Part shown: positions 32,628-41,413 of the stretch, in pieces | Layout: the number at the start of each line of letters is the position of its first letter | How positions within the stretch are numbered: position 1 is the stretch's first letter | From: Pseudomonas baetica | Lineage (GTDB): Bacteria > Pseudomonadota > Gammaproteobacteria > Pseudomonadales > Pseudomonadaceae | NCBI RefSeq assembly: GCF_019733355.1 | Contig: NZ_JAIHLQ010000006.1 | Location: 62,001-126,000 of the forward strand | Reading direction: 5' to 3' | DNA length: 64,000 nt | Translations under genes and position numbers: made by a program | The notes under the pieces: generated by a model | What the model saw: only the letters and a program-made list of their open reading frames with translations | Told to the model about the DNA's origin: nothing | Databases searched by the model: none

Positions 32628-33332
32628 TTAAGGGCTGACAAGAAATTCGGCGCTAGCGTCTTCGTGTGCTTCGACCTGCCCCCAGAAATGGCTGACTGCG
32701 TCACGAGCCAGATTTCCACGATACACGTCGCCGGCATATTCATTCTCGTGGCCGAGGTAAGGGCTGTTGATCACGAGGGTTCCACTCTCTTTGCTTTGCG
32801 CCGCATAGGCGCTGTCCATGACCAGTACCTCGGCCGGGCGATCGGTAAAAATGAAGGTTTGAGCACCATTATCCATCCCCAAGGCTACCCGTACAGGCTT
32901 TAGCAAGGTCAGCAGGCCGTTGCATACGGACTGGGCCGCCAGCATGCTCTCCGAGGTCATGAGCTGATAGGGCTCGTCCGGAAACCCATCTTCATACCCG
33001 ACGACGCGCCAGGCCTCACCGGCGAAGCGGGCCATACTTACCTCGGAGTGTGGATCCTGGCCGGCATCAGCCGCGAGGTAAACGTCGCCGTCACAGTGGT
33101 CGATCATGGCCATCTGCACACCGCCAGGCTTCTGGGACAGGATCAGAGAAAGGTTAGGGTATTCGGCCAGGCTCTGCTCGTTGCGAACCGGCTCCAGGAC
33201 ACCTTCCACTTGGCGCGGGTCGATTGGAAGGAACTGTGATTCGATGCCGTACATGACACGGATGCAGCGCTGAGTCTCGAACTTAATGAACACTGGTTGG
33301 CCTGGTTCGTTGATGTGATCGGTAGGGTTCAT
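32628..33332 (-). CDS. hypothetical protein, family A paralogue 1
   Basis: 234 residues. Shares with 44238-44936 and 47840-48544 an N-terminal block (FIKFETQRCIRVMYGIESQFLP, then DPRQ), a central WRVVGYEDGFPDEPYQL block and a C-terminal RPAEV-like segment. This is the most divergent of the three copies. No catalytic motif recognised. Acidic, probably cytoplasmic. Confidence 0.75.
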   Translation of the reverse strand: MNPTDHINEPGQPVFIKFETQRCIRVMYGIESQFLPIDPRQVEGVLEPVRNEQSLAEYPNLSLILSQKPGGVQMAMIDHCDGDVYLAADAGQDPHSEVSMARFAGEAWRVVGYEDGFPDEPYQLMTSESMLAAQSVCNGLLTLLKPVRVALGMDNGAQTFIFTDRPAEVLVMDSAYAAQSKESGTLVINSPYLGHENEYAGDVYRGNLARDAVSHFWGQVEAHEDASAEFLVSP

Positions 33333-33357
33333 ATCGATATCTCCGTGAGTGATTTGA

Positions 33358-33393
33358 TGGGTTCATCATCACGTGGGCCTAGGTGTGCCAAAA
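33358..33393 (-). promoter_or_regulatory. TTCTGGCAC-type promoter (one mismatch)
   Basis: TTTTGGCACA at 33393-33384, ATGATG at 25-30, CCCATC at 33-38, +1 near 33358; leader 26 nt to family A paralogue 1. Confidence 0.7.
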
Positions 33394-33440
33394 CCCCCCT
33401 AGCGTTTAGACTGGCCAGCCTCTTCTATGGATGACTGACA

Positions 33441-33860
33441 ATGCCCCAATACCGGTTTTCATCTCCTGCTGTTCGCAGATTTGGCTTCACTCTCGTTTCC
33501 GCAGCTGGTGCAGCAATCTTGGTGGGTTGCGCCGCGAATCCCGGGAGCGATGAGTCCTCTTCATACGATACTGCGATGTCTCAACAAAACACCGCTATCC
33601 GATCGGTTCGTGTCTACAAAGCAATTCCAGAGGGCGCCATTGGGGTTCGCTCGGTCATGGCGGCCGCATGTGGTAGCGACGCAAATGAATTCGGATCTGA
33701 TGAAAACTACATCCTGACTGGCTTGAAGATGAAGGCTTACAAGAGTGGGGCCAATGGCCTTGCTATGGTCGACATCCAAAAGATGCCAGACCCTAAAGGT
33801 CAGTGCGATGTTGGATTCTCGGTGGGTGGCACTGCCAAAGCGTTCACCGTCCAACAGTAG
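33441..33860 (+). CDS. lipoprotein, possibly RcsF-like
   Basis: 139 residues. Signal peptide with lipobox AAILVGCAAN, so likely lipidated at Cys 29 or so. The mature part has VRVYKAIPEGAIGV, a Cys, a KAYKSGANGLAMVDI segment and a second Cys (GQCDVGF). This resembles the small domain of outer-membrane lipoproteins such as RcsF, in which a KxxxxGAN motif precedes a disulfide. Role unknown. Confidence 0.7.
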   Translation: MPQYRFSSPAVRRFGFTLVSAAGAAILVGCAANPGSDESSSYDTAMSQQNTAIRSVRVYKAIPEGAIGVRSVMAAACGSDANEFGSDENYILTGLKMKAYKSGANGLAMVDIQKMPDPKGQCDVGFSVGGTAKAFTVQQ

Positions 33861-33867
33861 GTTGGAA

Positions 33868-34137
33868 TTAGCTGGAGCTGGTTATCTGCTGCATCAGTTG
33901 ATGGACCTTGGCGACGATCTCATCCACCTTTGCGGTTGCTGGCAGATCCAGCATATTGCGAAGGCTTAGGATCGCATTAGATGCAGAGCCGGCCGCTTCC
34001 CGATGTCCATCGTGATCTCCGTTGTGTTTGATAGTTTCCAGTGTCGGCCAGCTCTGGATGTGCCACCAGCTAACGGCTTCACTTGGAATGAATTCCGTTG
34101 CGGGGGTTTGAGTTGCCAGGCGGATAACCTTTGGCAT
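33868..34137 (-). CDS. hypothetical protein, 89 aa
   Basis: Helical protein (SASNAILSLRNMLDLPATAK, VDEIVAKVHQLMQQI) after a Trp-containing N-terminal half (EAVSWWHIQSWP). Converges on the lipoprotein gene with an 8-base gap. Not recognised. Confidence 0.6.
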   Translation of the reverse strand: MPKVIRLATQTPATEFIPSEAVSWWHIQSWPTLETIKHNGDHDGHREAAGSASNAILSLRNMLDLPATAKVDEIVAKVHQLMQQITSSS

Positions 34138-34226
34138 CATGTCGGCCTGACTGAGATCAGGCTCGGCTAGCCCGATCTTGCGTCAAAAGAGAAAGCATCA
34201 GAACTAGAACATGAGGGTTTGCGGAC

Positions 34227-34547
34227 ATGAATACAGCTACCACCGCCACTGGAAGCCACATGAGTCACGAAATGCAGTTAGCTACATTGCTAGGAATCAA
34301 ATCCTTGTTCAATGACGGTTTCAATGCCTCTTCTATTGCTGGCATCCTCGAAGGGCAGGTCAAGGCCGCCGATGAGCGAGGCGGGTGGGGAAAAGCCAAG
34401 ACGAATCTAGATCAGGGTGCACCTTTCATTATTAGCTTGATCGGAACCGGCTTGTTCTCTTCTTCCGTCGAAAGGATATTCGCGATCGTCGACCGGCCTG
34501 ACAGAGCGATTGATGGGGCGATCGAGTTACTGAAAGCGATCCGCTGA
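34227..34547 (+). CDS. hypothetical protein, 106 aa
   Basis: GAGGGTTTGCGGAC upstream. Hydrophobic middle (APFIISLIGTGLFSSSVERIFAIV) that may be one membrane-associated helix, with a Gly-rich loop before it. Not recognised. Confidence 0.65.
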   Translation: MNTATTATGSHMSHEMQLATLLGIKSLFNDGFNASSIAGILEGQVKAADERGGWGKAKTNLDQGAPFIISLIGTGLFSSSVERIFAIVDRPDRAIDGAIELLKAIR

Positions 34548-34643
34548 AGATACTCTTATCATCAGCATCAGATGGTGATCGGACTCAGATGACCGGGCAG
34601 CTAGTAGAAACTGTTCGTGGCGGCATGATGCTGCCCTGGTCTC

Positions 34644-35363
34644 CTAATGCGATGCTAGGCTCAATGGACCAGCGCCTGGACCGTTGCCATCATCTCCCGC
34701 GGCATTGTCTTCAACAATCTTCCCGACCCACATGGCTGTAGTGACCTCTCGGCTGCGCTGAAACTTCACCCAGACGAAATTTGGGTCAACCTGAGGGTAG
34801 CCGAGCAAACCGACCGGGGCCGTTGTCATCGACTCCCATAGCTCATTGAATCCCGCCCCGTCCTCTGCCTGGCTAACCAGCACGTACCCACGCTTTTGCT
34901 CTTTGATGATCTTCAGGATCTCGCCGAGAACCAGTACAGGGAACGCTTGAGGTTCATCGATCACCACTGGGAGATGTGGGTCTTTGCTCACCTGGTACCA
35001 AAACCAGTTTGCGTTCGAGCAGTCCGACGTACGTCCATTCAAGTAGACCGCGTTTGGCAGTGCGGCTTGAAGGAAAGTGGTTTTGCCGCTGGCCACTTTA
35101 CCGGTCAACAGCACGGCTTTGCGTTCCTCAAGCCATTGCTGAACGGTCGAGGTCTTCAGCTCACGCGCTACATTACCGGTGGTTTGCTTCACCAGATTAA
35201 GAAGTGCCAACCGATCAGCCTTTGACAGAAGCCTCGCCTTGATTCCGAGAAGCCCTGGGGCTTCGATGAATATCCCATCACGGTACGAGATACCGTTCAG
35301 CGGGTAAATGCCAACCTTGAGCTTACCGGCAAGCATGGCTGTCTTGATATCTTCGTAGAACAT
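34644..35363 (-). CDS. P-loop ATPase, 239 aa
   Basis: Walker A VLLTGKVASGKTTF near residue 85 and Walker B LPVVIDEP near 132, followed by a sensor-like KRGYVLVSQAEDG strand. The N-terminal 70 residues are not recognised. The layout (small P-loop domain, beta hairpin after Walker B) resembles AAA-type or VirB11-type ATPase domains, without membrane segments. No partner genes nearby suggest a substrate. Confidence 0.7.
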   Translation of the reverse strand: MFYEDIKTAMLAGKLKVGIYPLNGISYRDGIFIEAPGLLGIKARLLSKADRLALLNLVKQTTGNVARELKTSTVQQWLEERKAVLLTGKVASGKTTFLQAALPNAVYLNGRTSDCSNANWFWYQVSKDPHLPVVIDEPQAFPVLVLGEILKIIKEQKRGYVLVSQAEDGAGFNELWESMTTAPVGLLGYPQVDPNFVWVKFQRSREVTTAMWVGKIVEDNAAGDDGNGPGAGPLSLASH

Positions 35364-35476
35364 GGTTCATTCCATCAGATCGGGTTTCAGGCGAATCATT
35401 CCGCCAAGTTGGGTTGAGTATATCGTCAGGTAGAGATGCAACCACCCACAAGAGAAATCGGAATCTAACTTGAGGC

Positions 35477-35512
35477 TTCTGGCACAGGCTGGGCAGGTCA
35501 AAATGGCCACAT
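35477..35512 (+). promoter_or_regulatory. TTCTGGCAC-type promoter, plus strand
   Basis: Exact TTCTGGCACA at 35477-35486, AAAATG at 24-29, ACATC initiator, +1 near 35512; leader about 40 nt to the DUF4262 gene. Confidence 0.7.
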
Positions 35513-35551
35513 CAACTTGAGACACACCTAACGAACCGTTCTGGAGTACCC

Positions 35552-36250
35552 ATGACCGACCTCCCCGAAGCTACACCCGCTCAAATCGCTGCGCTCAAGC
35601 TGCAAGTGCCCGGCATTGCCAATCACATCAATGAGTTCCAGATGAGCACCCTTGCCGCAAATATGACCTTTGAACTCGCGCCATCGGTGACCGTCGGTTT
35701 CCGCCTCAATCAGCTGGTTCAGGATGGACAGGTGACTGAAGAAAACCTTGTCGACGTAGTTCGAGCTATTCGCATTCCATTGCTTGCGCCTAGCATGGCT
35801 GCGCAGATTGATGGGGCGATCGGCGCGCAAGGCTACGCAGTGAAATCAATATTCGGAGGTGACGACTCTCCTTCGTTCGCGTATTCAGTCGGTCTGACTG
35901 GCACCGTGGGGTTTGAGCTGATCTCGATGGCGGGGATGGATCATCAATTGAACGCCTACATGGTCAACGCATATGCTGAGTTGGCCAAGGCTGGCGAGGT
36001 GATCGAAGAAGAGCGCACAGATCTCGTTGAATTGTCATCAACGCCAGGTCAAGGCCTGCGCACGAAATGCGTGCCGGTTAACGTATCAGCGGCCATGGAG
36101 ACGCATGTTTGCGATGTCCGAGGTGAGGTCGAGCGAATCTATCAAGTTCTTGTTGCTGACAAACACAATCTGTTGCCAGATGAAGAAGGCTACGAGCAGG
36201 CATTCTTGCAGCCTTGCTTCCCTGCTCTTAAAAACCCTGCCACGCATTAA
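35552..36250 (+). CDS. DUF4262 family protein
   Basis: 232 residues. The family block is recognised around residues 95-140: GYAVKSIFGGDDSPSFAYSV, GLTGTVGFELISMAGMDHQL, NAYMVNAYAELAK. DUF4262 proteins are of unknown function and often accompany mobile elements. The N-terminal 85 residues are additional and helical. Ends in a strong terminator at 36260-36296. Confidence 0.75.
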   Translation: MTDLPEATPAQIAALKLQVPGIANHINEFQMSTLAANMTFELAPSVTVGFRLNQLVQDGQVTEENLVDVVRAIRIPLLAPSMAAQIDGAIGAQGYAVKSIFGGDDSPSFAYSVGLTGTVGFELISMAGMDHQLNAYMVNAYAELAKAGEVIEEERTDLVELSSTPGQGLRTKCVPVNVSAAMETHVCDVRGEVERIYQVLVADKHNLLPDEEGYEQAFLQPCFPALKNPATH

Positions 36251-36259
36251 TTCAGACCT

Positions 36260-36296
36260 GCAGGCAGCCCTCAAACCGAGCTGCCTGCCTCCTTTT
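36260..36296 (+). terminator. Rho-independent terminator
   Basis: 9-bp stem GCAGGCAGC / GCTGCCTGC with an 11-base loop, then CTCCTTTT. Ends the DUF4262 transcript and touches the stop of the converging gene. Confidence 0.85.
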
Positions 36297-36642
36297 AAGT
36301 CGAAAAGTACCCCCCGAAGGGCTCATCGTCTCGACTCAGCTCATCCATACGCTCTTCTGAATTTCGCGGACCAGTCAGCCACATTGAATCAGCAGACGCC
36401 CTCGATTCGTACTGCCAGCGCTCCTGCCCTTCGAAATGAAGGTCCGTGGTTACGATTACTGGAAGTTCTGTGCTCGATGCGTTAGGGGGCTCCGGAATGT
36501 CGGGCTTACCGGCTACGTACCAATCCCATGCTGCCTTTGTTGTTTCGAACAGGGGCCGGTAGGCATAACAGACGGTGCAGTCATAAATGAGGTAAAGCCT
36601 GCGACCATCCTCAAATTCAACCATGGCCAGGGATCGTGACAT
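36295..36642 (-). CDS. hypothetical protein, 115 aa
   Basis: ATG at 36642 (GAG eight bases upstream) preferred to the ATG at 36648. Beta-rich start (VEFEDGRRLYLIYDCTVCYAYR), Trp motif (KAAWDWYVAGKPDIPEPP), acidic end. Not recognised. Confidence 0.65.
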   Translation of the reverse strand: MSRSLAMVEFEDGRRLYLIYDCTVCYAYRPLFETTKAAWDWYVAGKPDIPEPPNASSTELPVIVTTDLHFEGQERWQYESRASADSMWLTGPRNSEERMDELSRDDEPFGGYFST

Positions 36643-36761
36643 CTTCATACTCGATAATTAAGTGGAATAGGTGCTAATCGATGCTACTCATTCTTTGGGT
36701 ATCTACGCTTAGTAGGGTCAATGATATTACCTCATTGACCATTAATGCTTGAGGCTCTCAA

Positions 36762-37286
36762 TCATGTTTCAGATGCCTGGCTACTTGACGAATGATCGTC
36801 CCCACACAGACTTGCTAATAGACATACTATGAGCAAAATTGGCCCTATGGCGGGAAGTAGAGTAACCAAACCTACCGCAGTTCTGATGACGAATGGTTGA
36901 GTGGAGATGAAGTCTTGCGTCCATTCCCCGCACACGGACATCATTGCGTAATACGAGGGTATCAGGCCCAGAAAAATTGAGCTTAGTGACAGCAATCCAA
37001 AGGGAATGCCCCATAAGGAGTGTTGTTTGCCCAGCTGCAATGCAATACACAGCGACCAGGCAGCGACTATGAAGGTCACCCATTGAATATAGGCTGCTGG
37101 CAAAAGGTTTGAGCCGCCATCGGTGAGGACTGCCGACACGTGCTGCCACATTTGGGCTCGCCATTCCTCGATCACAGGTACTAGAGCTATGAGCCCGGAC
37201 AACATGCCAATACACAAAATTCCGACACCTATCTTAAGGGTGCAGGACAGAACTGTATCTCTCACCAAGTTTTCTTGATTACTCAT
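36762..37286 (-). CDS. four-helix membrane protein, 174 aa
   Basis: Hydrophobic segments at about residues 18-38, 65-82, 90-112 and 135-160. Polar Ser/His/Asp-rich C-terminus. AT-richer than neighbours, with an A/T-rich leader. Not recognised. Confidence 0.65.
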   Translation of the reverse strand: MSNQENLVRDTVLSCTLKIGVGILCIGMLSGLIALVPVIEEWRAQMWQHVSAVLTDGGSNLLPAAYIQWVTFIVAAWSLCIALQLGKQHSLWGIPFGLLSLSSIFLGLIPSYYAMMSVCGEWTQDFISTQPFVIRTAVGLVTLLPAIGPILLIVCLLASLCGDDHSSSSQASET

Positions 37287-37346
37287 AATTTACCCATTTT
37301 GAATTAATGCTTAGTGTTTTCCCATGACTGGGAATTAACCCCTAAA

Positions 37347-37544
37347 TCAGTTGTTGTCAGCTAGTCCCGGAGCCGGTTCATATGTAGGCTCGTCTGTAGT
37401 GCAAGAACCTCCACACTTAGGGCAGTCTGCGAAGTAGCCAATGAGAGTCACCTCAGGGTTGCATCCGTACCAGGTGCAACGCGAGCAGGCGAAGGTCCAC
37501 CGTGCTGTAGTTTTTGCGTCTATTGCATCAGTAGAAGTGACCAT
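37347..37544 (-). CDS. zinc-ribbon protein, 65 aa
   Basis: Two CxxC pairs (ACSRCTWYGC and DCPKCGGSC) form a zinc ribbon. It starts 8 bases after the MazG-like gene ends, so it is probably the last gene of the 39727-37347 operon. Likely nucleic-acid or protein binding. Confidence 0.75.
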   Translation of the reverse strand: MVTSTDAIDAKTTARWTFACSRCTWYGCNPEVTLIGYFADCPKCGGSCTTDEPTYEPAPGLADNN

Positions 37545-37552
37545 CTCTGCTC

Positions 37553-38758
37553 CTAGCGCCGATCAGAGTAAACGCCCGGTAGAGGGCTGAATGCTGGTTT
37601 GCCTTTCTGCTTTTCACGAATCCGCGCCATCACGTCTGGGCAGCTGATTCGATCAAGCTCAGCTTCGCCGCACTGATGCATTGCAAGCTTGTGGGCGTGA
37701 CAGAGTGCAGCCAGTGTCACCATAACGCCGCCGACCTCTTGCGACTGCTTGCCAACATCCCGTCCAAATACGTAGTCGACCAGCTGGTGAGCCTCGTCGG
37801 ATGTAGCGCCGCATGCTTGAACCAGCTCGAGGGCCTCCTCAAGAAACCTTTGGTTGCGCTCTTGAGTGTCCTGGGCGATCACTTCTCCAAAGCATTCGAC
37901 CAGCCAAGGGGCTACACGGGATTGAAACGAGGCTCTTTGCAGCGAGGGCCATGCATAGACCGGTCCTTGTTCGTTCAGCCAGCCTTGAACGTCACCACCG
38001 GACCACATCTGCCGAAGCATTGTCGGGAAGGCCAACTCGGCCAGACCCTCACCGCGGAATCGCGGCGATGGTTGATGGGTGTAAAGGCTTACCACTGCTC
38101 CGGGGGGGAGGGCATCAAACTGCCGGGCAAACTCGGGGCTGAAGGTCACCAGCGGTTCGTCAACTTCAATGCCCCGGTGCACAACGGTCAGCTTCACTGA
38201 TACCGGTTCATTTTGCAGGGCCTGCAGATGAGCAAGCGCAGCATCGCGTTCTGCCTCTGCTCGAGCGATTGTCTCGTTGAGTACGTCTCGGAGCTCCACC
38301 GACCCAGGGCGCTCTGCCTCGAGCTGCATTTGGAAGTGATCAATCGTTTCTTCGAATAGGGTAGCTACGCCTGGTCGACGAACTTCGTGTTTGTAGAGCG
38401 CCTGGCGCACGCGATCCCGGTAAGACGGCGTCATGGACACACTGTAAATCCCTGCGTCGTCGCGGACCAGTGACTCCCGTAGTAAGGAAAGCAATTCATC
38501 GTTGCTCACCTTCAGCTTGTCGCGGGCCTTCCCGGTGTTGCGCACCATATCGTTAAGTCGGCCCAGCTGGCGCTGAAGGGACTCAGTACGTGGATCCGGA
38601 GGCGACTGAGGTGCTGCGTTGCATGCCGCTTCCCAGGCATCAGCCATCTCAACGTCATCAATACAACGCCGCTTGGAGTACCAGGCCTCGGCGAATGCCA
38701 CCTCCATGTCAACGGTCAACGGTAAAGGCACGGTGATCCAGCGTTGGATGTCAGTCAT
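37553..38758 (-). CDS. protein with C-terminal MazG-like NTP pyrophosphohydrolase domain
   Basis: 401 residues. N-terminal half has a coiled region (LQRQLGRLNDMVRNTGKARD) and unknown domains. The C-terminal 110 residues carry the all-alpha NTP-PPase pattern: RFLEEALELVQ (ExxE), then GKQSQEVGGVMVTLAAL supplying the second acidic helix. Such domains hydrolyse (d)NTPs and are frequent in large phages and plasmids. Third gene of an operon starting at 39727. Confidence 0.7.
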   Translation of the reverse strand: MTDIQRWITVPLPLTVDMEVAFAEAWYSKRRCIDDVEMADAWEAACNAAPQSPPDPRTESLQRQLGRLNDMVRNTGKARDKLKVSNDELLSLLRESLVRDDAGIYSVSMTPSYRDRVRQALYKHEVRRPGVATLFEETIDHFQMQLEAERPGSVELRDVLNETIARAEAERDAALAHLQALQNEPVSVKLTVVHRGIEVDEPLVTFSPEFARQFDALPPGAVVSLYTHQPSPRFRGEGLAELAFPTMLRQMWSGGDVQGWLNEQGPVYAWPSLQRASFQSRVAPWLVECFGEVIAQDTQERNQRFLEEALELVQACGATSDEAHQLVDYVFGRDVGKQSQEVGGVMVTLAALCHAHKLAMHQCGEAELDRISCPDVMARIREKQKGKPAFSPLPGVYSDRR

Positions 38759-38804
38759 GAAACACCTCGTGAGTGTGGGTTGTAGGGGAGGCTAGGGCAG
38801 TCGG

Positions 38805-39467
38805 TCAGATGCCATTGAGGTGTCTCTTGAACTCGATGCACCAAACCCAGGGGTTAGCCTCCCAGCTGCCGGGGCCGTGCTTCTCTTCCCACTGGTCGAT
38901 GAAGGCTTCGCGGGCGGTCAGCCATGGGGTCATTAACCGTCGTGGGCCTTCACGGCCAACCCAGCAACCGCTGCCATCACGCGCCTGACGCACGCCCTCG
39001 CCGATGATCTCTTGATCACTGATGTCGTGTAGGCGTTGAATTTTGAGCCCGGTTATCTCGAGGGTCAGTCGGCTTGCTTTCCGCGGCATGCAACGACTGG
39101 AGCGCCACCTGAAAGGTACGTGCTCATCATGCTCTGGACTGTAGATGCCTCGGACTCCGTCCTTTTCATCTATCTCATAGCTGCGATCGTCATCCGCGCG
39201 ATACCAAGTGGTGGTGAAAGGGTAATGGTTAGCGAAGTCCTGGCTCCAGGCTTCACGCACCCACAGCAGATCCCCAGCTTGGCCAAAGGGGCAGAGCTCA
39301 TCAGCGTGGCTCGCAACCCATGCTGGGGATTGGTCGATCAGCCACTGTCGTGCAGCGCCTTTAACGATCAGTCGAGTGACGTTGCTGGCACCGTTCTGGA
39401 ATGCACGAACCTTCTGGCCCGTGAATTCGATTGCGCGCTCTCGCCGCTTAGCCGGCGCTGCGTTCAT
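38805..39467 (-). CDS. ASCH-like protein related to phage morphogenetic-type proteins
   Basis: 220 residues. Features: DLLWVREAWSQDFANH, a YRADDD strand, WRSSRCMPRKASRLTLEIT, IQRLHDISDQEIIGEGVR and closing ANPWVWCIEFKR. This pattern is common in phage and plasmid proteins that resemble the ASCH/PUA-like fold and probably bind RNA or modified bases. Its ATG overlaps the previous gene's stop (ATGA). Confidence 0.7.
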   Translation of the reverse strand: MNAAPAKRRERAIEFTGQKVRAFQNGASNVTRLIVKGAARQWLIDQSPAWVASHADELCPFGQAGDLLWVREAWSQDFANHYPFTTTWYRADDDRSYEIDEKDGVRGIYSPEHDEHVPFRWRSSRCMPRKASRLTLEITGLKIQRLHDISDQEIIGEGVRQARDGSGCWVGREGPRRLMTPWLTAREAFIDQWEEKHGPGSWEANPWVWCIEFKRHLNGI

Positions 39468-39727
39468 TTGTGGACCGCCGGCTGGACGGGGGCGTGTTTA
39501 CGGCTCACTGCATTCCAATTAACGGGCAGACCTTGTTCAGTGAAAGCTTGGACAGACTTGTTGCAGCCCGGGCAGCGAACTGCGAAGGCTGCCATATCAG
39601 CACCGCAACGCTCACGGCCCAGTGGTCCTGCATGTCCACAGTTGCAGGGGGAAAACTCACCGGGTGGTTGAGCGTGCACATCGGTGGGACTCAACCGAGT
39701 GTTCTCGGACAAATGAAAGGGGCACAT
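39464..39727 (-). CDS. small zinc-finger protein, 87 aa
   Basis: Start at 39727, set by the promoter; longer frames cross it. Cys/His pattern: MCPFHL, SPCNCGHAG, RERCGADM and VRCPGCNKS, enough for one or two zinc sites. First gene of the operon 39727-37347. Confidence 0.7.
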   Translation of the reverse strand: MCPFHLSENTRLSPTDVHAQPPGEFSPCNCGHAGPLGRERCGADMAAFAVRCPGCNKSVQAFTEQGLPVNWNAVSRKHAPVQPAVHK

Positions 39728-39750
39728 GGCATGTTCCTGAGCGAATTCGG

Positions 39751-39786
39751 GACGTTCATACTGCGGGGCATATTGGTGTGCCAGAA
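39751..39786 (-). promoter_or_regulatory. TTCTGGCAC-type promoter
   Basis: Exact TTCTGGCACA at 39786-39777, AGTATG at 25-30; initiator unclear. Leader about 24 nt to 39727; drives the four-gene unit to 37347. Confidence 0.7.
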
Positions 39787-39940
39787 GCATCGCCCCCAGC
39801 TTGATGGTCAATAAATTAACGCGGGAACATCAGATAACAGAGCCAAAACCGGTGTGCGGAATCCGAAGCCTGGACTTGATCACCACCAGCAACGGGTAAC
39901 GGCGGAGCAATCTCAAGAAGCATTACAGCTGCCGCGGCGT

Positions 39941-40132
39941 TCAGAGTGCATAGCGTTGGGCGTAGGCTAGAGCAGCTTTACGGGTGCCGTGGCCACCGTC
40001 GTTCCATACGTGGCCATCTACGAACTGAACAGTTACACGCCAGTCGCGCATACGAGTCCTCTTGCCAGTACGAAAATCCCGAGGGCAGGCATAAGCCTCG
40101 ATTTTCTTCACTTCTTTCTCGTTGATGACCAT
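39941..40132 (-). CDS. hypothetical protein, 63 aa
   Basis: Small basic protein: EVKKIEAYACPRDFRTGKRTR, then a beta segment (WRVTVQFVDGHVW) and a short helix. Not recognised. Own promoter at 40152-40187. Confidence 0.7.
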   Translation of the reverse strand: MVINEKEVKKIEAYACPRDFRTGKRTRMRDWRVTVQFVDGHVWNDGGHGTRKAALAYAQRYAL

Positions 40133-40151
40133 GTGATGCCCCTTTTTGTTA

Positions 40152-40187
40152 TGGCCTCCATTATCGTGGTCAATGGGTGTGTCAGAA
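40152..40187 (-). promoter_or_regulatory. TTCTGGCAC-type promoter (one mismatch)
   Basis: TTCTGACACA at 40187-40178, ATAATG at 24-29, GCCATA initiator; leader 20 nt to 40132. Confidence 0.6.
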
Positions 40188-40295
40188 GCCCCCGGGGCCC
40201 CGATCCAACAGCGGATTGTCCAGCAGCGCGATTCTGGAAGCTGGGATATCCTTGAACCAGTTCAATCCCTCGTTTCTGAATCAGAGGTAACAGCA

Positions 40296-40691
40296 GTGGA
40301 CGCAAAGAAGCTCAGCCAGATTGCAGATTTTGTTCGTGATGAGCGCCGTCTAGACACGGCATTCGTCAATGTCCTGGAAGGCATAGATAGTGGTGCCATC
40401 GCTGCTAGTGACTTGCCGATCTCGGCAGCGCCTGTGCAGCGAGTGACGTTGGGGCAGGGTGATGCTGTATATGCTGCCAGCATGGTAGAGAAGGTTTCAG
40501 GTGTGGCCCTGGATGATGCTCAGCGCACTGCTCTGTTGAGAGTTGTCCAGGACATGCCCTCAGGCGGCACCTTCTCTGCTCTAGTGGCCGAAATCGCCAA
40601 AATGGAATCCCTTTCTGCCCTTGCTGAGGGATTGAAAGAGGTTCAGACAGCTGGCATTTACGACAGCCTCTTCACTCAAACAGCTAGCTAA
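40296..40691 (+). CDS. hypothetical helical protein, 131 aa
   Basis: GTG at 40296 chosen for GAGGTAACAGCA upstream; the longer frame would cross the divergent promoter. Wholly helical and Ala-rich (KKLSQIADFVRDERRLDTAF). Not recognised. Opens the 40.3-42.7 kb plus-strand cluster. Confidence 0.65.
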   Translation: MDAKKLSQIADFVRDERRLDTAFVNVLEGIDSGAIAASDLPISAAPVQRVTLGQGDAVYAASMVEKVSGVALDDAQRTALLRVVQDMPSGGTFSALVAEIAKMESLSALAEGLKEVQTAGIYDSLFTQTAS

Positions 40692-40797
40692 TCCCGAAAC
40701 GTCAGCCCTTTGTCCCTTAAGGGGTCAACCTGAAGGCGCTCCGATGCTCCCTGCGAATTTATGTCGGTTTAACAGATTTTCAGCCCCGCTTTATGGC

Positions 40798-40833
40798 TTC
40801 AGGCACGCCAGACTAGGCGGTATTGTGGTTTCT
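40798..40833 (+). promoter_or_regulatory. TTCTGGCAC-type promoter (TTCAGGCAC variant)
   Basis: TTCAGGCACG at 40798-40807 with TATTGTG exactly in the -10 position; leader about 52 nt to 40885. Confidence 0.5.
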
Positions 40834-40884
40834 CTGTCAGCGCCGTCCTCTTGGTGCTGAACCACAACTGACTGGAATCAACCG

Positions 40885-41079
40885 ATGGCATGGATCACTG
40901 CAAAAGACCGACTTCCAGCAGCAGGCACGACCGTCCTGTGCAAACTTCGCCACTGGAATACCAAAGCAACCGTTGAAGAGAAGCTCACCAGGGTAGATGA
41001 GAGTGACTGCACCTGGCGTACCGCTGGCGATGGCTGCGAGATCAGTTACGACTGGGATGTGATCGAATGGGAGGAATAA
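40885..41079 (+). CDS. DUF551-like small protein, 64 aa
   Basis: The opening WITAKDRLPAAGTTVLC matches the DUF551 start (WI..KDRLP..G..VL), a small family found in phages. The rest is beta-rich and ends DWDVIEWEE. GGAATCAACCG upstream. Function unknown. Confidence 0.7.
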   Translation: MAWITAKDRLPAAGTTVLCKLRHWNTKATVEEKLTRVDESDCTWRTAGDGCEISYDWDVIEWEE

Positions 41080-41135
41080 GCGAATAGCCTATCGAGTACA
41101 CCGAGATGTATCTTGAATACTTCACCATTAGGTGC

Positions 41136-41171
41136 TTCTGGCACTCGGCGCACTCAGTTTTACTGCCACCA
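41136..41171 (+). promoter_or_regulatory. TTCTGGCAC-type promoter, plus strand
   Basis: Exact TTCTGGCACT at 41136-41145, TTACTG at 25-30, ACCATC at 33-38, +1 near 41171; leader 30 nt to 41201. Confidence 0.75.
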
Positions 41172-41200
41172 TCAAAATGGACGTATTGGCGGGATCTGAT

Positions 41201-41404
41201 ATGAGTTTGCCAGAGTGGGTGAAAGTGAAGTGCAGGGCGGTTATTCGCCAGCCGGTGAGCTGTATGAGCGACAGGGTGGACAACGTTCGTGCTGAGGCCT
41301 ACAAGCACGGTTATCTTTGGGACCACCTGGCCCGGGAGTTCGTCTACGTCGGTGATACACCGCCTCAACCAACTCTATTGTCTGCCGGTAACTTCAATTT
41401 ATAG
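41201..41404 (+). CDS. hypothetical protein, 67 aa
   Basis: ATG at 41201 chosen from promoter position and GGCGGGATC upstream; the longer frame overlaps the promoter. Contains VKVKCRAVIRQPVSCMSDRVDN, two Cys. Followed after 9 bases by the next gene. Not recognised. Confidence 0.65.
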   Translation: MSLPEWVKVKCRAVIRQPVSCMSDRVDNVRAEAYKHGYLWDHLAREFVYVGDTPPQPTLLSAGNFNL

Positions 41405-41413
41405 GTAAAGAGT

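Noticed and set aside
34059..34068. TGGTGGCACA on the minus strand at 34068-34059 as another promoter
   Set aside because: It lies inside the 33868-34137 coding sequence (codons for Trp-Trp-His) with no -10 or downstream start. A similar Trp-Trp-His match at about 28554-28562 was rejected for the same reason.
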